From: a virus
IMG/VR virus record: IMGVR_UViG_3300046012_000561
Span: 1-59,134 of that record
Direction: 5' to 3' (one strand)
DNA length: 59,134 nucleotides
Under the pieces are notes generated by a model. That model worked only from the letters and a program-made list of their open reading frames with translations. It was not told where the DNA came from and made no database searches. Shown here piece by piece: positions 47,995 through 56,777 of this stretch (position 1 is its first letter; every line of letters starts with the position of its first letter). A program made the position numbers and the translations under genes.

Positions 47995-48533
47995 GCCTGA
48001 TCAACAGTCCTCTCAAGAACAATGTCCTGAAGGCCGCCGAGGCGAAGCTGGAAAGCCAGATTCCGCCGAAGCAGCGCGACAACTTCCTGAAGGTGGTCGT
48101 GTCGGGAATGCGCGTGGGCCTCCAAGGCGGGGACAAAAGCATCCTGGCCGGACTGAAGCAGAGCAAGGATCCGATCAAGGATTGCGCGCTGGGTGCCGTC
48201 AATCTCGTGACGCTGCTGTCCAAGCAATCGCGCGGCACCATGCCGGTGGAAGCGGCGATTACGGGAGCCATGGCCCTCATGCTTCAGGCCCTGGACTTCG
48301 CGGACAAGGCCGGAATCGCCAAAGTCGGGAATGAAGAACTGGTGCAGGCCACCAAGTACTTCACCGACTTCATCATGGAGCGTCTTGGCATCAGCAAGCA
48401 GATGCTGGCCCATGCCGCGCAGAAGGTCACCGCCATGACCAAGAACCCGGAGCAGATGCAGAAGATCAAGCTCGCCGCCGGTGTTGAGAAAGCCCCAGGG
48501 GCGCAATCCCCCACCCCAGGACCCGCACAATGA
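47991..48533 (+). CDS. Virion-associated helical protein
   Basis: A 180-residue helical protein. NVLKAAEAKLESQIPPKQRDNFLKVVVSGMRVGL at the start and LVTLLSKQSRGTMPVEAAITGAMALMLQALDFA later match a conserved protein that accompanies ejection genes in podoviruses of this kind. The function is unknown. It overlaps both neighbours by 4 bp. Confidence 0.7.
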   Translation: MSLINSPLKNNVLKAAEAKLESQIPPKQRDNFLKVVVSGMRVGLQGGDKSILAGLKQSKDPIKDCALGAVNLVTLLSKQSRGTMPVEAAITGAMALMLQALDFADKAGIAKVGNEELVQATKYFTDFIMERLGISKQMLAHAAQKVTAMTKNPEQMQKIKLAAGVEKAPGAQSPTPGPAQ

Positions 48534-49330
48534 CCGGCCTCATCAACAGCATTGGGCGCGGCCTTTCCAAGATGGGCGGGGCCATAGCTGCTTCCGCAGG
48601 CGCAGCGGCCCTCGAAGCCCAGCGCGAATCCCTGGAGCAGGACCGGTTGAAGCTTGCTGACCAGCTTTCTGGCGCGCGTGAAAGTGCCGGACGGATTCAA
48701 GAGGATAGCCTGATCGGTGCCCGCGAAAGCAAGGGGCGCAAGGAGACGGACACCTATCTCGCCAGCAGCCAGCAGCGCCAGGCAGATTTCGACACTGCCA
48801 AGGATGCCCGCACCCGGCAGGACCGGTTGGATGAAATCCAGGCCCAGGGCGATGAATCCCGCAAGACGGATCGGGAACAACACGGCCTCAGCGCCAACGA
48901 CGTTACCAACTACCAGGTCACGGATGATGGTGAAGTTGTCGGCTTCACCCGTGGCGGCAAATCCGTGAAGACGGGCGTCAACACCGCGTCCATGACCAGC
49001 GCGGACAAGCTCCTGTTCAACAGCCTGTTGGCCAGCAACACGACAAAGACAAAATCCACCAACCCTCTTGAAGGCGACACGGTTTCGGAGACGGTCAATA
49101 CCGTCGGGCTTGCAAAGGCGCTGAAGAATAGTGGCTCGCCAGCCCTGCAAAAGATCGGAAGCCGTCTCGATACCGGGCCGAAGGATTCATCCATGCCGAC
49201 CAAGCCCAAGGGCTCCGGCACCAAGGCCGACCCCTTCCAGGCTTCCAGCCAGCACGAAGTGGACTGGTTCAAGAACAGCGCGCCAGCGGGGACCATCATC
49301 TCCGTCGATGGAACCCTCTACACGAAGTAG
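48530..49330 (+). CDS. Virion-associated coiled-coil protein
   Basis: A 266-residue protein. The N-terminus (GRGLSKMGGAIAASAGAAALEAQ) is followed by a long charged helix (RESLEQDRLKLADQLSGARE). The C-terminal third is polar and probably flexible until a small domain ending IISVDGTLYTK. It precedes the giant virion protein and fits the ejection gene cluster. Confidence 0.66.
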   Translation: MTGLINSIGRGLSKMGGAIAASAGAAALEAQRESLEQDRLKLADQLSGARESAGRIQEDSLIGARESKGRKETDTYLASSQQRQADFDTAKDARTRQDRLDEIQAQGDESRKTDREQHGLSANDVTNYQVTDDGEVVGFTRGGKSVKTGVNTASMTSADKLLFNSLLASNTTKTKSTNPLEGDTVSETVNTVGLAKALKNSGSPALQKIGSRLDTGPKDSSMPTKPKGSGTKADPFQASSQHEVDWFKNSAPAGTIISVDGTLYTK

Positions 49331-49339
49331 GAGCGGCCA

Positions 49340-52300
49340 ATGGCCCTTGATCTGGCTGGCCTTAAGCCAGTTGGCGATGCGCCGCGCTTCGATGTGGGCG
49401 GCCTAAAGCCGCTCGATGTAGCGCCGGATCGCTCCTTCGCTGATGTTCGGCAAGGCTCGATTGACGATAACGAGGCAGACCGCTTCCGCGCCGTGAAAAC
49501 GATGGCCGCGGCGGCGTCGCCCAATGAGAGCGACTGGCTCGATCTGGGCAAGAAGGCGCTGGAAAACGGCTGGACCAGCTTTCGCCAGGCGGCGGGCGGT
49601 ATCGCCCAATATGCCGGCGAGAACATGCCGGCCCCTTACGGCGCCGATGTCCCGATGGGCTTTGCCGAGAGTGCCCAGGCGGAGAACCTTTCCAAGGCCA
49701 TGAAGGGGAGCGTCGCGATTTCTGGATCGCCCGCCAATATCGGAAAGGCGATTTATGACGCCGCCACTGCCGACATCAAAGCCAATGCCCCCAAGCTGAA
49801 CGAAGGCAGCGCGAAGGATTACGCTTATCAGGCCGGCACATCGCTTGTGCAGATGATTCCGACTTTGGCGGCGTCTCTCGCCACGGGAAGCCCGGCACCC
49901 GGCTTGGCGCTGATGGGTGGCCAAGTCGCCGGCCAGCAATACGGGCAGGCCCGCAATGAGAGCGGTCGCAGCCCCGACCAGGCCGGCGTCGATGCCATGT
50001 TCTACGCCTTGGCCGAGACCATCCCCGAACAAATCCCCCTCGGCATCCTGATGAAGCCAGGCGGCAAATTCCTGCCCAGGCTGCTCAAGACGATGGGCGC
50101 CGAGGGCCTTCAGGAAGCCTTCACCCAGGTTCTGGAATCCGGGTACGACAAGGGCACCGTCAGCCCCGACATGACATGGGGCGATGCGTTCCGGCAAGTT
50201 CGGGACGCGGGCATTGTCGGCGCTGTCATGGGCGGCGGCTTGGGCGCAGCGGCCCACCCCTTCACGCGGGGAGGGGCCGAGGAGCCCAAGCCCGAACCGG
50301 AAGCGCCGCCTGCGGCCGAACCCGGCCCGCAGGTCGAGCCCCTTTCCACCCAGGGCCTGACGCCCCTAGAAGCGCCTCCCGAGGCTGCTCCCGTCCCGAC
50401 CGCGGCAAAGGTCATCCCCAACGAAGAACCCCTATACGACGCCACTGGGGAGTCCCAGATCGGCTGGCATGATCGGGCGACCGGCCGCATCCGCATGCTG
50501 GAGAAGCAGCCGGAGGAGGTGGCCAGGGCTGTCATGGACGCGCCCAGCCTGCACGATGCCATTGCCACGGCGGAGGCAGAAGCGTTTGCGCCCGTGCACG
50601 GCCTGCCGGAAGACGTCGCGCCGCCGGTGGAGAGCGATCTCGTTGTGCCGCCCGCGCCGCTGGAGCGCGTCGAGCCGGTGCCGCTGGCGCCCGTCTCCAG
50701 CCTCGAAACCCCGGCGGTGGCCAGCGCCGGCGAAATGCCGCCCGCCGCCCGGGCCCCCGAGGGGATCACCCCTGCCGCCAGTGAAATCAATGCCTTGGCC
50801 GAAGAACAGCCCCAGGAGGAGATCACCCCCCCGCCAGCCCGCACCGGCCGCGTCCGTGGCCTTCCCCGCCGGCTGACCAAGGGCCCCGAAGACGCCGCCA
50901 TGTTCCTGGCTTCCCAAGGCGGCATCCGAAACGACGAAGGCCATGACCTTGTTAAGGGGCGGGGCCTGCAACAGTTCGTGCCCGGGCTTGGCCCCCTGAT
51001 CCGCCCCAAGGGCATGACCATAGACGCCGCCGGGCAAAAGCTCTGGGAAGCCGGGTTCTTTGGCCAGGTCGATCATGGGGAAGGCGTCAGGGAGGCCAAC
51101 GGGCCAACCGAGGCCGATGTCCTGGAACTGTTGGAGCGCACCGGCCGGGGTGGTGACGGCCGCCCCACAAAGGTCTTCCGCCCTGGTGACGCCGCGGACA
51201 TCGAAATCGCGCGGGAGGGCGAGCGAGTGGCCGAGGCCAATGCCAGCGTCCTGGAAGACGTTCACAACTACGCCAAGAGCCTGAGCGAAACCCTGACGGA
51301 AGCCGAGGCGGACCAGATTGTCAGCGACATGGTCGCCCACGGCATCGATGCCGAATCCGCCGTGGTCGAACACCTTGAACGCAAGGCTATCCAGGAGGAC
51401 AATGAGGACCATGCAGATGCAGCAATCCAGCCCGCGCCCCAGGCCCACCCTGTCGTTGAAAGAGCGCCAGGCGTTGATCGAGCGGCTGGAAGCGGGGTCC
51501 AAGAACCCGAAGCTGTCCCCGGAAACGAGGGCGGCCCGCAAATCGAGAGCGAACCAGCTCAGGCGGATTCAGGAACTTCGGATCAGCCAGAAGCGGAAGT
51601 AGCCTCCCAGCCAGAGGGTATTCCGCCGCTACCGCATGGCAATGGGTCCTGGGTCATTGTGGACCGCGCCACCGGGCATGCCGCCGCCGAGATTTTCAAG
51701 GGCGACAAGGCGATCAGCCGCGTCAACCTGGAACGGTACAAGGCCGTCCCCGCCGGGGAATATCTGGCCAGCCTGAATAAGGCCAAGGCCCTCACCATCC
51801 CGTCCGAACTGAAGCCGCTGGCCACCGAACCGGGTGCGCTCGACGGGCAGGGCAGAGCCGTTCCCCAGACCATCGCTCCCGGCGCAGACCGCAGCGCTAT
51901 CCAGCTTTCAGCGGCGCGTGAAGCCGCCGGTCATGGACTCTCCACCACCAAGGTCCAGCAGAAAGACGCTGGCGGCATGTTCGCGGCGCCGGAGGAAAAG
52001 GCCACGGACCTGTTCGAGGCGTCCCCCAAGGTGGAACAGGCCGACAATGAACGCCCGATGGCGCAACGCCGGGAAACGGTTTTTGACTGGGGCAACGAGG
52101 GCGGCGGCTCACGCGTCACCAAGATCGGCCCCACCGAAATCACCTATGGCATCGGCAAGGACAAGACGGCAGAACTGACGCTGGTCCGAACCGCCAAGGG
52201 AAGTCGAAAGCAGGGCGCGGCGCGCGCCGCAGTCGAGCAATTCTTGCGTGAAGCTGACGCGCGCGGATATGCCGTTCACCTCACCGCCGATCCGATGGAG

Positions 52301-55300
52301 CCCACCGTCAGCCGCAGTCGGCTGAAGAACTTTTACAAAACGCTGGGTTTCGTCGAGAACCGTGGCCGAACCCGCGACTTCAGCACCCGGGCGGGAATGA
52401 TCCGCGAGCCGCAAAGCGCACCTCTTCCGCAGCGCCCCACTCCCCGGATCACCGACACCTTCACTCCTGAATTCAAGGCCAAGCGCCGTGAGGTGGAGAA
52501 GGAACTGCGGGCTCGGCTGGAAAAGCTAGGGCTCCATGACATCGGCCTCAGGATTTCCGACGCCACCGCTATCGACGGCGAGCCCGTCAACGGCCATTAT
52601 TACCGCAAGGTGATTGCGGTCGCTCTGGATGCTCCCAATCCCATCGGCACCTTCAACCATGAGGCCGTGCATGCGACACGCGCCCTGGGCCTTTTCACAA
52701 AGTCCGAATGGTCTATGCTGGCCAATCGCGCCGCAAAGGACTGGCACTCCCGCTTCGACATCGGCAACCGCTATAGCGAATTCTCGGAAGACCAGCAGAA
52801 TGAAGAGGCTATTGCAGAAGCTTTTCAGGCTTGGACCAAAGACCAAGGCACCCAGAAAGGCACCATCGCCCGAATCTTTCACAAAGTGCGGGACGCCCTA
52901 TCTGCAATCGGGAACGCGCTTAAGGGCCAAGGCTTCGACACCACCGACCGCATCTTCCAGCGGCTCGACACCGGAGAAGTAGGAAGCCGCGAGCGGCCAA
53001 GCACCAAGCCGCCTGAAGCATCCGGCCCGGTGGCCGAGCGCCGCCGCGAGACCGGCCCCTTCAGCCGTCTCGGCGTCGAACCCAACGAAGGCATTTCCGA
53101 TTACCTGACCGATTCCTCGCTGTCCCTGGCTGAAAAGCTGAAGGGCGCGGCATCGCCGCAAGTTCTCAGCGAAAGCGTGGACCGCTGGCGCCGCCTGTTC
53201 CAGGACCGGTTTATTCCTCTTCTCCGCACCCAGCAGGCCATCGAGAAGCAGACCGGCAAGAAGCTGGCTTTGGAGAGCAATCCCTATCTCGCTGAGGAAC
53301 TATCCTCCGGCCGCAAGGGTGCGAAGCTGGAAGACCTGTCGGAGAAGATGGTTCGGCCTCTCATGGCCAACATGGCATCGCGCAATATCACGCTGCCGGA
53401 ATTGGAAACTTATCTCTACGCGCGCCACGCCCCAGAGCGAAACTCTCACATCGCCCAGATCAATCAGGAATTTGCGGGCGATATGCTGAAGGAAGAAGGC
53501 GCCGGATCCGGCATGACCAACGCCGACGCCGCGCAAATCATGCAGGCGGTGAAGGCTTCCGGCAAAGAGAAAGACCTGAAGGCCTTGGCCGGCATGGTGG
53601 ACAAGATTCTCGACTTTGGCCTGAGAGAGCGGGTTTCCGGCGGGCTCATGTCACAGGACCAGGCCGATACCTGGCGCGCGACCTTCCAGAATTATGTCCC
53701 GCTGCGGGGTAAGGCCGAAGTGGACGGTTCGGAAATTGATCGGCCGCGCTTTGGCCGCGGCATCAATATCCGGGGCGCGGAAAGCCAAAGGGCATTCGGC
53801 AGAAACTCGAAGGCCAAGGACATTCTCGCCTATTCGATCATGCAGGCGGAGGAAGCCATTGTCCGGGCCGAGACCAACAAGGTGGGCCAATCCTTCTACG
53901 AACTGGCGAAGGAAAATCCCAATCCGGACTTCTGGAAGGTGGACAAGATCACCGAGCGCCCGGTCTGGAACGAGGCCAAGGGACAAGTCGAATATCGTCC
54001 CGTTGATCGCCTCCTGGCCGAGGACAAGGACTACACCGTCTCCCTGAAGATCGACGGCACCGAACACCGCGTCACCCTCAACCGCGACAATCCCAATGCG
54101 GTGGAACTGGCCAAGTCCATGCGGAACCTCGACAGCGACAAGATGGGTGCGCTCCTTCGCGCCTTCAGTCACGTCAATCGCCTTCTCAGCCATGTGAACA
54201 CGACTCTCAACCCGGAATTCGTCATCACCAATGCCTTCCGCGACGCACAGACCGCGCTCACCAATCTGGCAGGGGAGGAGCAAAAGGGCATCATCTCTGG
54301 AACGCTGAAGGATTATCTGCCGGCGGTGAGGGCCGCCACGCGCGGCGCCTTCGGCAAGACCGATGGCGACTGGGGCAAGTGGTACAATGAATTCCGGGAG
54401 AATGGCGGCCGGGTCTATTTCAACTCGACCGACAATGTTGCCGAAATCCGGGACCGGATCGAGCATGATCTGTCGCGGCTCGCGGCTGGGAAATCTCCCC
54501 AGAGCACCCTTACGGCCATCAAAAATTTCATCGGGAAAACCAATCTGGGTGTCGAAAATGGAATCCGACTCGCGGCCTTCAAGAACGCCCGCGAGCGGGG
54601 AATGTCACCAGAGGAAGCCGCCAGCCTCGCCAAGAACCTGACCGTCAATTTCAACCGGCGCGGCGAACTCGGCCCGCTGATGAATTCGCTCTATCTGTTC
54701 TACAACGCCTCGGTGCAGGGAACGGCGCGGCTCCTGCTGGCCATGAAATCCCCGCGCGTCCGCAAGGTGCTGTATTCCGCTGCAATCATGGGCGCCACCC
54801 TCGACATCCTGAATTCTCTCACCAGCGGAGATGATGACGACGGCGAGAAGTATTACGACAAGATCAGCGACTTCGAGAAGCGCCACAACCTCATCATCAT
54901 GGACCCGACCTCGGACAAGGGGCGCTATTTCAAGCTGCCGCTGCCCTATGGGTACAACGTCTTTTTCGGCATGGGCCGCAATGCCTCCGAAATCTTCCGC
55001 GGCAAACCGGTTACGCGGGCTTTCACCGATCTGGCAGTGACGGCGGTGGACGCCTTCAACCCGATTGGTGGAACCGAAAGCCTCCTCAATCTCATCGCGC
55101 CCACAGTGCTTGATCCCATTGTGGACCTGTCCAGGAACAAGGATTACACCGGCAGGCCCATCATGCCGGATCAACCGCAATACGGTCCGAAGGAAGCAGA
55201 GCACAATCGCTATTGGGGAACGGTTTCTCCCTTGGCTAAACACATCACCGATTTCCTCAATCAGGCCTCTGGTGGCGACGATGTTGTTCCGGGGAAAATC

Positions 55301-55807
55301 GACGTATCCCCCGAAGTGCTGGACTATCTCTTCGGCCAGGTGACGGGTGCGGCAGGAACCTTCTACAGCCGCCTGGCCAATCTCGTTCCAAGGCTGGCGG
55401 ACCCCACTTCCACCGTCTCCTACAATGACATTCCGCTCGCAAGGAAAGTCTCGGGTGGCAAGCCCATCTGGTACGACAAGCAAATGTTCTATGAGCGCGC
55501 CGATTCCATCGAGGAAGCCTATCAGCGGGCTAAGGATTATGGCCTTAAGGGAGATGGTGAAGGCCGACGCGAGTTCATCCAGGAAAACCGGGCCGCGATC
55601 ACCATGCGGCCCTACGCCGAGCGGGCCCGGTCTGCCCTGGCCGATGTGCGGAAGAAGCGCAACGCCTTGGCCATGCTCTCAGAACGCGGCGGAATCGGGA
55701 AAGACGCCTACAACACCCGCGTCAATGCCCTTCAGGACAAAGAGCAGGCCATCATCAGCCAGTTTAACAAGGTCTATCTGGGGAAGGGCCTTCCCTCGGA
55801 GCCTTAG
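49340..55807 (+). CDS. Giant polyvalent virion protein (HEAVH motif, GNAT-like segment, LPD38-like region)
   Basis: A 2155-residue protein, the largest gene here. The N-terminal 320 residues are helical with hydrophobic stretches; a long Pro/Glu/Ala linker spans about residues 320-510. A GNAT-like stretch (GSRKQGAARAAVEQFL, YKTLGFVENRG) lies near 945-1015. The motif HEAVH at 1107-1111 has the HExxH form of zinc peptidases, with NEEAIAEAFQAW downstream. From about 1600 to 1900 (HVNRLLSHVNTTLNPEFVIT, then LTVNFNRRGELGPL) the sequence matches the LPD38 type of large polyvalent protein. It is probably ejected with DNA. I see no transglycosylase motif. Confidence 0.83.
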   Translation: MALDLAGLKPVGDAPRFDVGGLKPLDVAPDRSFADVRQGSIDDNEADRFRAVKTMAAAASPNESDWLDLGKKALENGWTSFRQAAGGIAQYAGENMPAPYGADVPMGFAESAQAENLSKAMKGSVAISGSPANIGKAIYDAATADIKANAPKLNEGSAKDYAYQAGTSLVQMIPTLAASLATGSPAPGLALMGGQVAGQQYGQARNESGRSPDQAGVDAMFYALAETIPEQIPLGILMKPGGKFLPRLLKTMGAEGLQEAFTQVLESGYDKGTVSPDMTWGDAFRQVRDAGIVGAVMGGGLGAAAHPFTRGGAEEPKPEPEAPPAAEPGPQVEPLSTQGLTPLEAPPEAAPVPTAAKVIPNEEPLYDATGESQIGWHDRATGRIRMLEKQPEEVARAVMDAPSLHDAIATAEAEAFAPVHGLPEDVAPPVESDLVVPPAPLERVEPVPLAPVSSLETPAVASAGEMPPAARAPEGITPAASEINALAEEQPQEEITPPPARTGRVRGLPRRLTKGPEDAAMFLASQGGIRNDEGHDLVKGRGLQQFVPGLGPLIRPKGMTIDAAGQKLWEAGFFGQVDHGEGVREANGPTEADVLELLERTGRGGDGRPTKVFRPGDAADIEIAREGERVAEANASVLEDVHNYAKSLSETLTEAEADQIVSDMVAHGIDAESAVVEHLERKAIQEDNEDHADAAIQPAPQAHPVVERAPGVDRAAGSGVQEPEAVPGNEGGPQIESEPAQADSGTSDQPEAEVASQPEGIPPLPHGNGSWVIVDRATGHAAAEIFKGDKAISRVNLERYKAVPAGEYLASLNKAKALTIPSELKPLATEPGALDGQGRAVPQTIAPGADRSAIQLSAAREAAGHGLSTTKVQQKDAGGMFAAPEEKATDLFEASPKVEQADNERPMAQRRETVFDWGNEGGGSRVTKIGPTEITYGIGKDKTAELTLVRTAKGSRKQGAARAAVEQFLREADARGYAVHLTADPMEPTVSRSRLKNFYKTLGFVENRGRTRDFSTRAGMIREPQSAPLPQRPTPRITDTFTPEFKAKRREVEKELRARLEKLGLHDIGLRISDATAIDGEPVNGHYYRKVIAVALDAPNPIGTFNHEAVHATRALGLFTKSEWSMLANRAAKDWHSRFDIGNRYSEFSEDQQNEEAIAEAFQAWTKDQGTQKGTIARIFHKVRDALSAIGNALKGQGFDTTDRIFQRLDTGEVGSRERPSTKPPEASGPVAERRRETGPFSRLGVEPNEGISDYLTDSSLSLAEKLKGAASPQVLSESVDRWRRLFQDRFIPLLRTQQAIEKQTGKKLALESNPYLAEELSSGRKGAKLEDLSEKMVRPLMANMASRNITLPELETYLYARHAPERNSHIAQINQEFAGDMLKEEGAGSGMTNADAAQIMQAVKASGKEKDLKALAGMVDKILDFGLRERVSGGLMSQDQADTWRATFQNYVPLRGKAEVDGSEIDRPRFGRGINIRGAESQRAFGRNSKAKDILAYSIMQAEEAIVRAETNKVGQSFYELAKENPNPDFWKVDKITERPVWNEAKGQVEYRPVDRLLAEDKDYTVSLKIDGTEHRVTLNRDNPNAVELAKSMRNLDSDKMGALLRAFSHVNRLLSHVNTTLNPEFVITNAFRDAQTALTNLAGEEQKGIISGTLKDYLPAVRAATRGAFGKTDGDWGKWYNEFRENGGRVYFNSTDNVAEIRDRIEHDLSRLAAGKSPQSTLTAIKNFIGKTNLGVENGIRLAAFKNARERGMSPEEAASLAKNLTVNFNRRGELGPLMNSLYLFYNASVQGTARLLLAMKSPRVRKVLYSAAIMGATLDILNSLTSGDDDDGEKYYDKISDFEKRHNLIIMDPTSDKGRYFKLPLPYGYNVFFGMGRNASEIFRGKPVTRAFTDLAVTAVDAFNPIGGTESLLNLIAPTVLDPIVDLSRNKDYTGRPIMPDQPQYGPKEAEHNRYWGTVSPLAKHITDFLNQASGGDDVVPGKIDVSPEVLDYLFGQVTGAAGTFYSRLANLVPRLADPTSTVSYNDIPLARKVSGGKPIWYDKQMFYERADSIEEAYQRAKDYGLKGDGEGRREFIQENRAAITMRPYAERARSALADVRKKRNALAMLSERGGIGKDAYNTRVNALQDKEQAIISQFNKVYLGKGLPSEP
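51402..51602 (+). CDS. Out-of-frame gene embedded in the giant virion gene
   Basis: A 66-residue frame shifted +1 from the giant protein, opening with ATG at 51402 directly after AGGAGGACA, a perfect Shine-Dalgarno at good spacing. Its product is basic and helical (LSLKERQALIERLEAGSKNP, then RAARKSRANQLRRIQELRIS). Over this stretch the third positions of this frame are GC-rich, while those of the giant frame become poor in GC, the opposite of the rest of the gene. That suggests real selection on this frame. No family is known to me. It could also be an older gene that was fused through. Confidence 0.6.
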   Translation: MRTMQMQQSSPRPRPTLSLKERQALIERLEAGSKNPKLSPETRAARKSRANQLRRIQELRISQKRK

Positions 55808-55896
55808 TTCGGCCGGAACACCGCCGCCACGAAGCTGACGGCCGCATAGAGCAGCACCAGGAACAGCCCGACAGTTTCAGTCCGTGGTTTCGGCAT
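55804..55896 (-). CDS. Short membrane peptide, minus strand
   Basis: A 30-codon frame whose TAA overlaps the end of the giant gene on the other strand. The product is one hydrophobic segment (VGLFLVLLYAAVSFVAAVF) with a basic start (MPKPRTE). GAGGGGCC precedes the ATG. It may be a membrane peptide tied to lysis or immunity, but both the strand and the size make it tentative. Confidence 0.42.
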   Translation of the reverse strand: MPKPRTETVGLFLVLLYAAVSFVAAVFRPN

Positions 55897-55902
55897 GGCC
55901 CC

Positions 55903-55983
55903 TCAGTAGAAAACAACAAAGTGAATGAAGGCGAGGAGAAACACCGCGCCGGTTGCAAACTCGATCCAAAATCCTCGCGGCAT
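55903..55983 (-). CDS. Short membrane peptide, minus strand
   Basis: A 26-codon frame just upstream of the preceding peptide. The product is basic at the start (MPRGFWIEF) and then wholly hydrophobic (VFLLAFIHFVVFY). AAAAGGGCG stands before its ATG. The two peptides may be co-expressed against the direction of the late operon. Confidence 0.4.
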   Translation of the reverse strand: MPRGFWIEFATGAVFLLAFIHFVVFY

Positions 55984-56020
55984 GCGCCCTTTTACCCCAA
56001 CCCAGCCCAAAGGTGAACCT

Positions 56021-56184
56021 ATGGACGGCCACCAATATACCGCGCATTTCGAGGCTACGGGCGGCAAGCCCATTCTCAAGGCTTACCCATACCTGCTTCC
56101 GCGGAGCAGATCGCCAAGGCCATCTTCCGGGCTGCCGACAAGAAGGCCAAGCCCAAGAAACCCAAGCCAAAGCCCGCTCACTGA
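56021..56184 (+). pseudogene. Small gene broken by a frameshift
   Basis: An ATG at 56021 after AAAGGTGA opens a frame (HQYTAHFEATGGKPILKA) that loses coding character near 56085. From there the -1 frame continues with a convincing end (PASAEQIAKAIFRAADKKAK, then a Lys/Pro tail) to TGA at 56182-56184. Joined, they give about 54 residues. The total length is one base short of a whole number of codons, as expected for a -1 slip or an indel. Confidence 0.5.
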
Positions 56185-56189
56185 GGGTT

Positions 56190-56387
56190 CTGTCTAGTTT
56201 CGTATATAATTCCCCTTTTAATTTAGGGCAATCGCGCCTCGCCGGCTTTCACAACATGCTGGACGCGATCCGTGCCGCAGACTGGCAGCGCGCGCATGAT
56301 GAACTGCTTGACAGCGATTATGCCCGGCAGACCAAGACGCGGGCGCAGACGAACGCGAAAGTCCTGCTGACAGGAGAATGGCCGTGA
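56190..56387 (+). pseudogene. C-terminal remnant of a phage lysozyme
   Basis: An open frame that begins within non-coding sequence and ends at TGA 56385-56387. The readable product (SSFVYNSPFNLG, then FHNMLDAIRAADWQRAHDELL, then DSDYARQTKTRAQTNAKVLL) matches the C-terminal helices of phage muramidases of the R/T4 lysozyme type, where LDSxYARQTxxRAxxNAxLL is a recurring pattern. The N-terminal catalytic Glu domain is missing, so it is a truncated endolysin. A short peptide from ATG 56256 could still be made. Confidence 0.58.
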
Positions 56388-56602
56388 AGCTGGTTGATGA
56401 CGCGAACACGCTCTGGAAACGCTGGTCCACCCGAATAGCAGCTTCACAAGCTGGCCTCATGCTGTTCTGGCTGGGCTTGCCGGATGACTGGCGCGAGGCG
56501 GTCCCCCGCTGGGGAATTGCCGTGGTGGTGGCGCTGTTCGCCTTCGCCTTCATCAGCGCGCAGGCGGTAAGCCAGCCCAAGCTCAGGAAGGACGGGCAAT
56601 GA
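56384..56602 (+). CDS. Holin-like membrane protein
   Basis: A 72-residue protein with an amphipathic, charged N-terminus (KLVDDANTLWKRWSTRIAAS), hydrophobic segments (AGLMLFWLGL and IAVVVALFAFAFISAQ) and a basic C-terminal tail, the layout of class II-like phage holins of the DUF7940 type (kL..dw......WS.r.a). It would open the inner membrane for the endolysin. The GTG start (56384) has AGGAG 7 nt upstream, while an ATG at 56378 is too close to it. Confidence 0.75.
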   Translation: MKLVDDANTLWKRWSTRIAASQAGLMLFWLGLPDDWREAVPRWGIAVVVALFAFAFISAQAVSQPKLRKDGQ

Positions 56603-56773
56603 CCTATCAAATCACCAACGAGCCGCCGCACGAGATTAAGGGGGGGGAACCTTATTTCCTGTTTCACTTTAGAAAATGACGCGGGCGCTCGCTATCACAT
56701 CCGCGCCGATGAGCTGTGCTGGTTTCTCATGGCGGTGCTGGATAAGCGCCTGGCCGCCTTGGAAGGGGCGTAG
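56599..56773 (+). pseudogene. Small lysis-region gene with a G8 tract frameshift
   Basis: An ATG at 56599 (overlapping the holin stop) opens a frame that meets a run of eight G at 56640-56647 and soon stops at 56677-56679 (26 codons). With one G fewer the frame continues to TAG at 56771-56773 and encodes a plausible 57-residue protein (TLENDAGARYHIRADELCWF, then LMAVLDKRLAALEGA). The gene is off by one base as read, either by slippage in the tract or a sequencing error. Function unknown. Confidence 0.62.
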
Positions 56774-56777
56774 GATC

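Noticed and set aside
56182-56210. TATAAT at 56205-56210 as a promoter for the lysis genes
   Set aside because: The hexamer is perfect but the -35 region (CTGAGG/TGAGGG) is poor, and the sequence encodes the lysozyme remnant. Kept only as a weak possibility.
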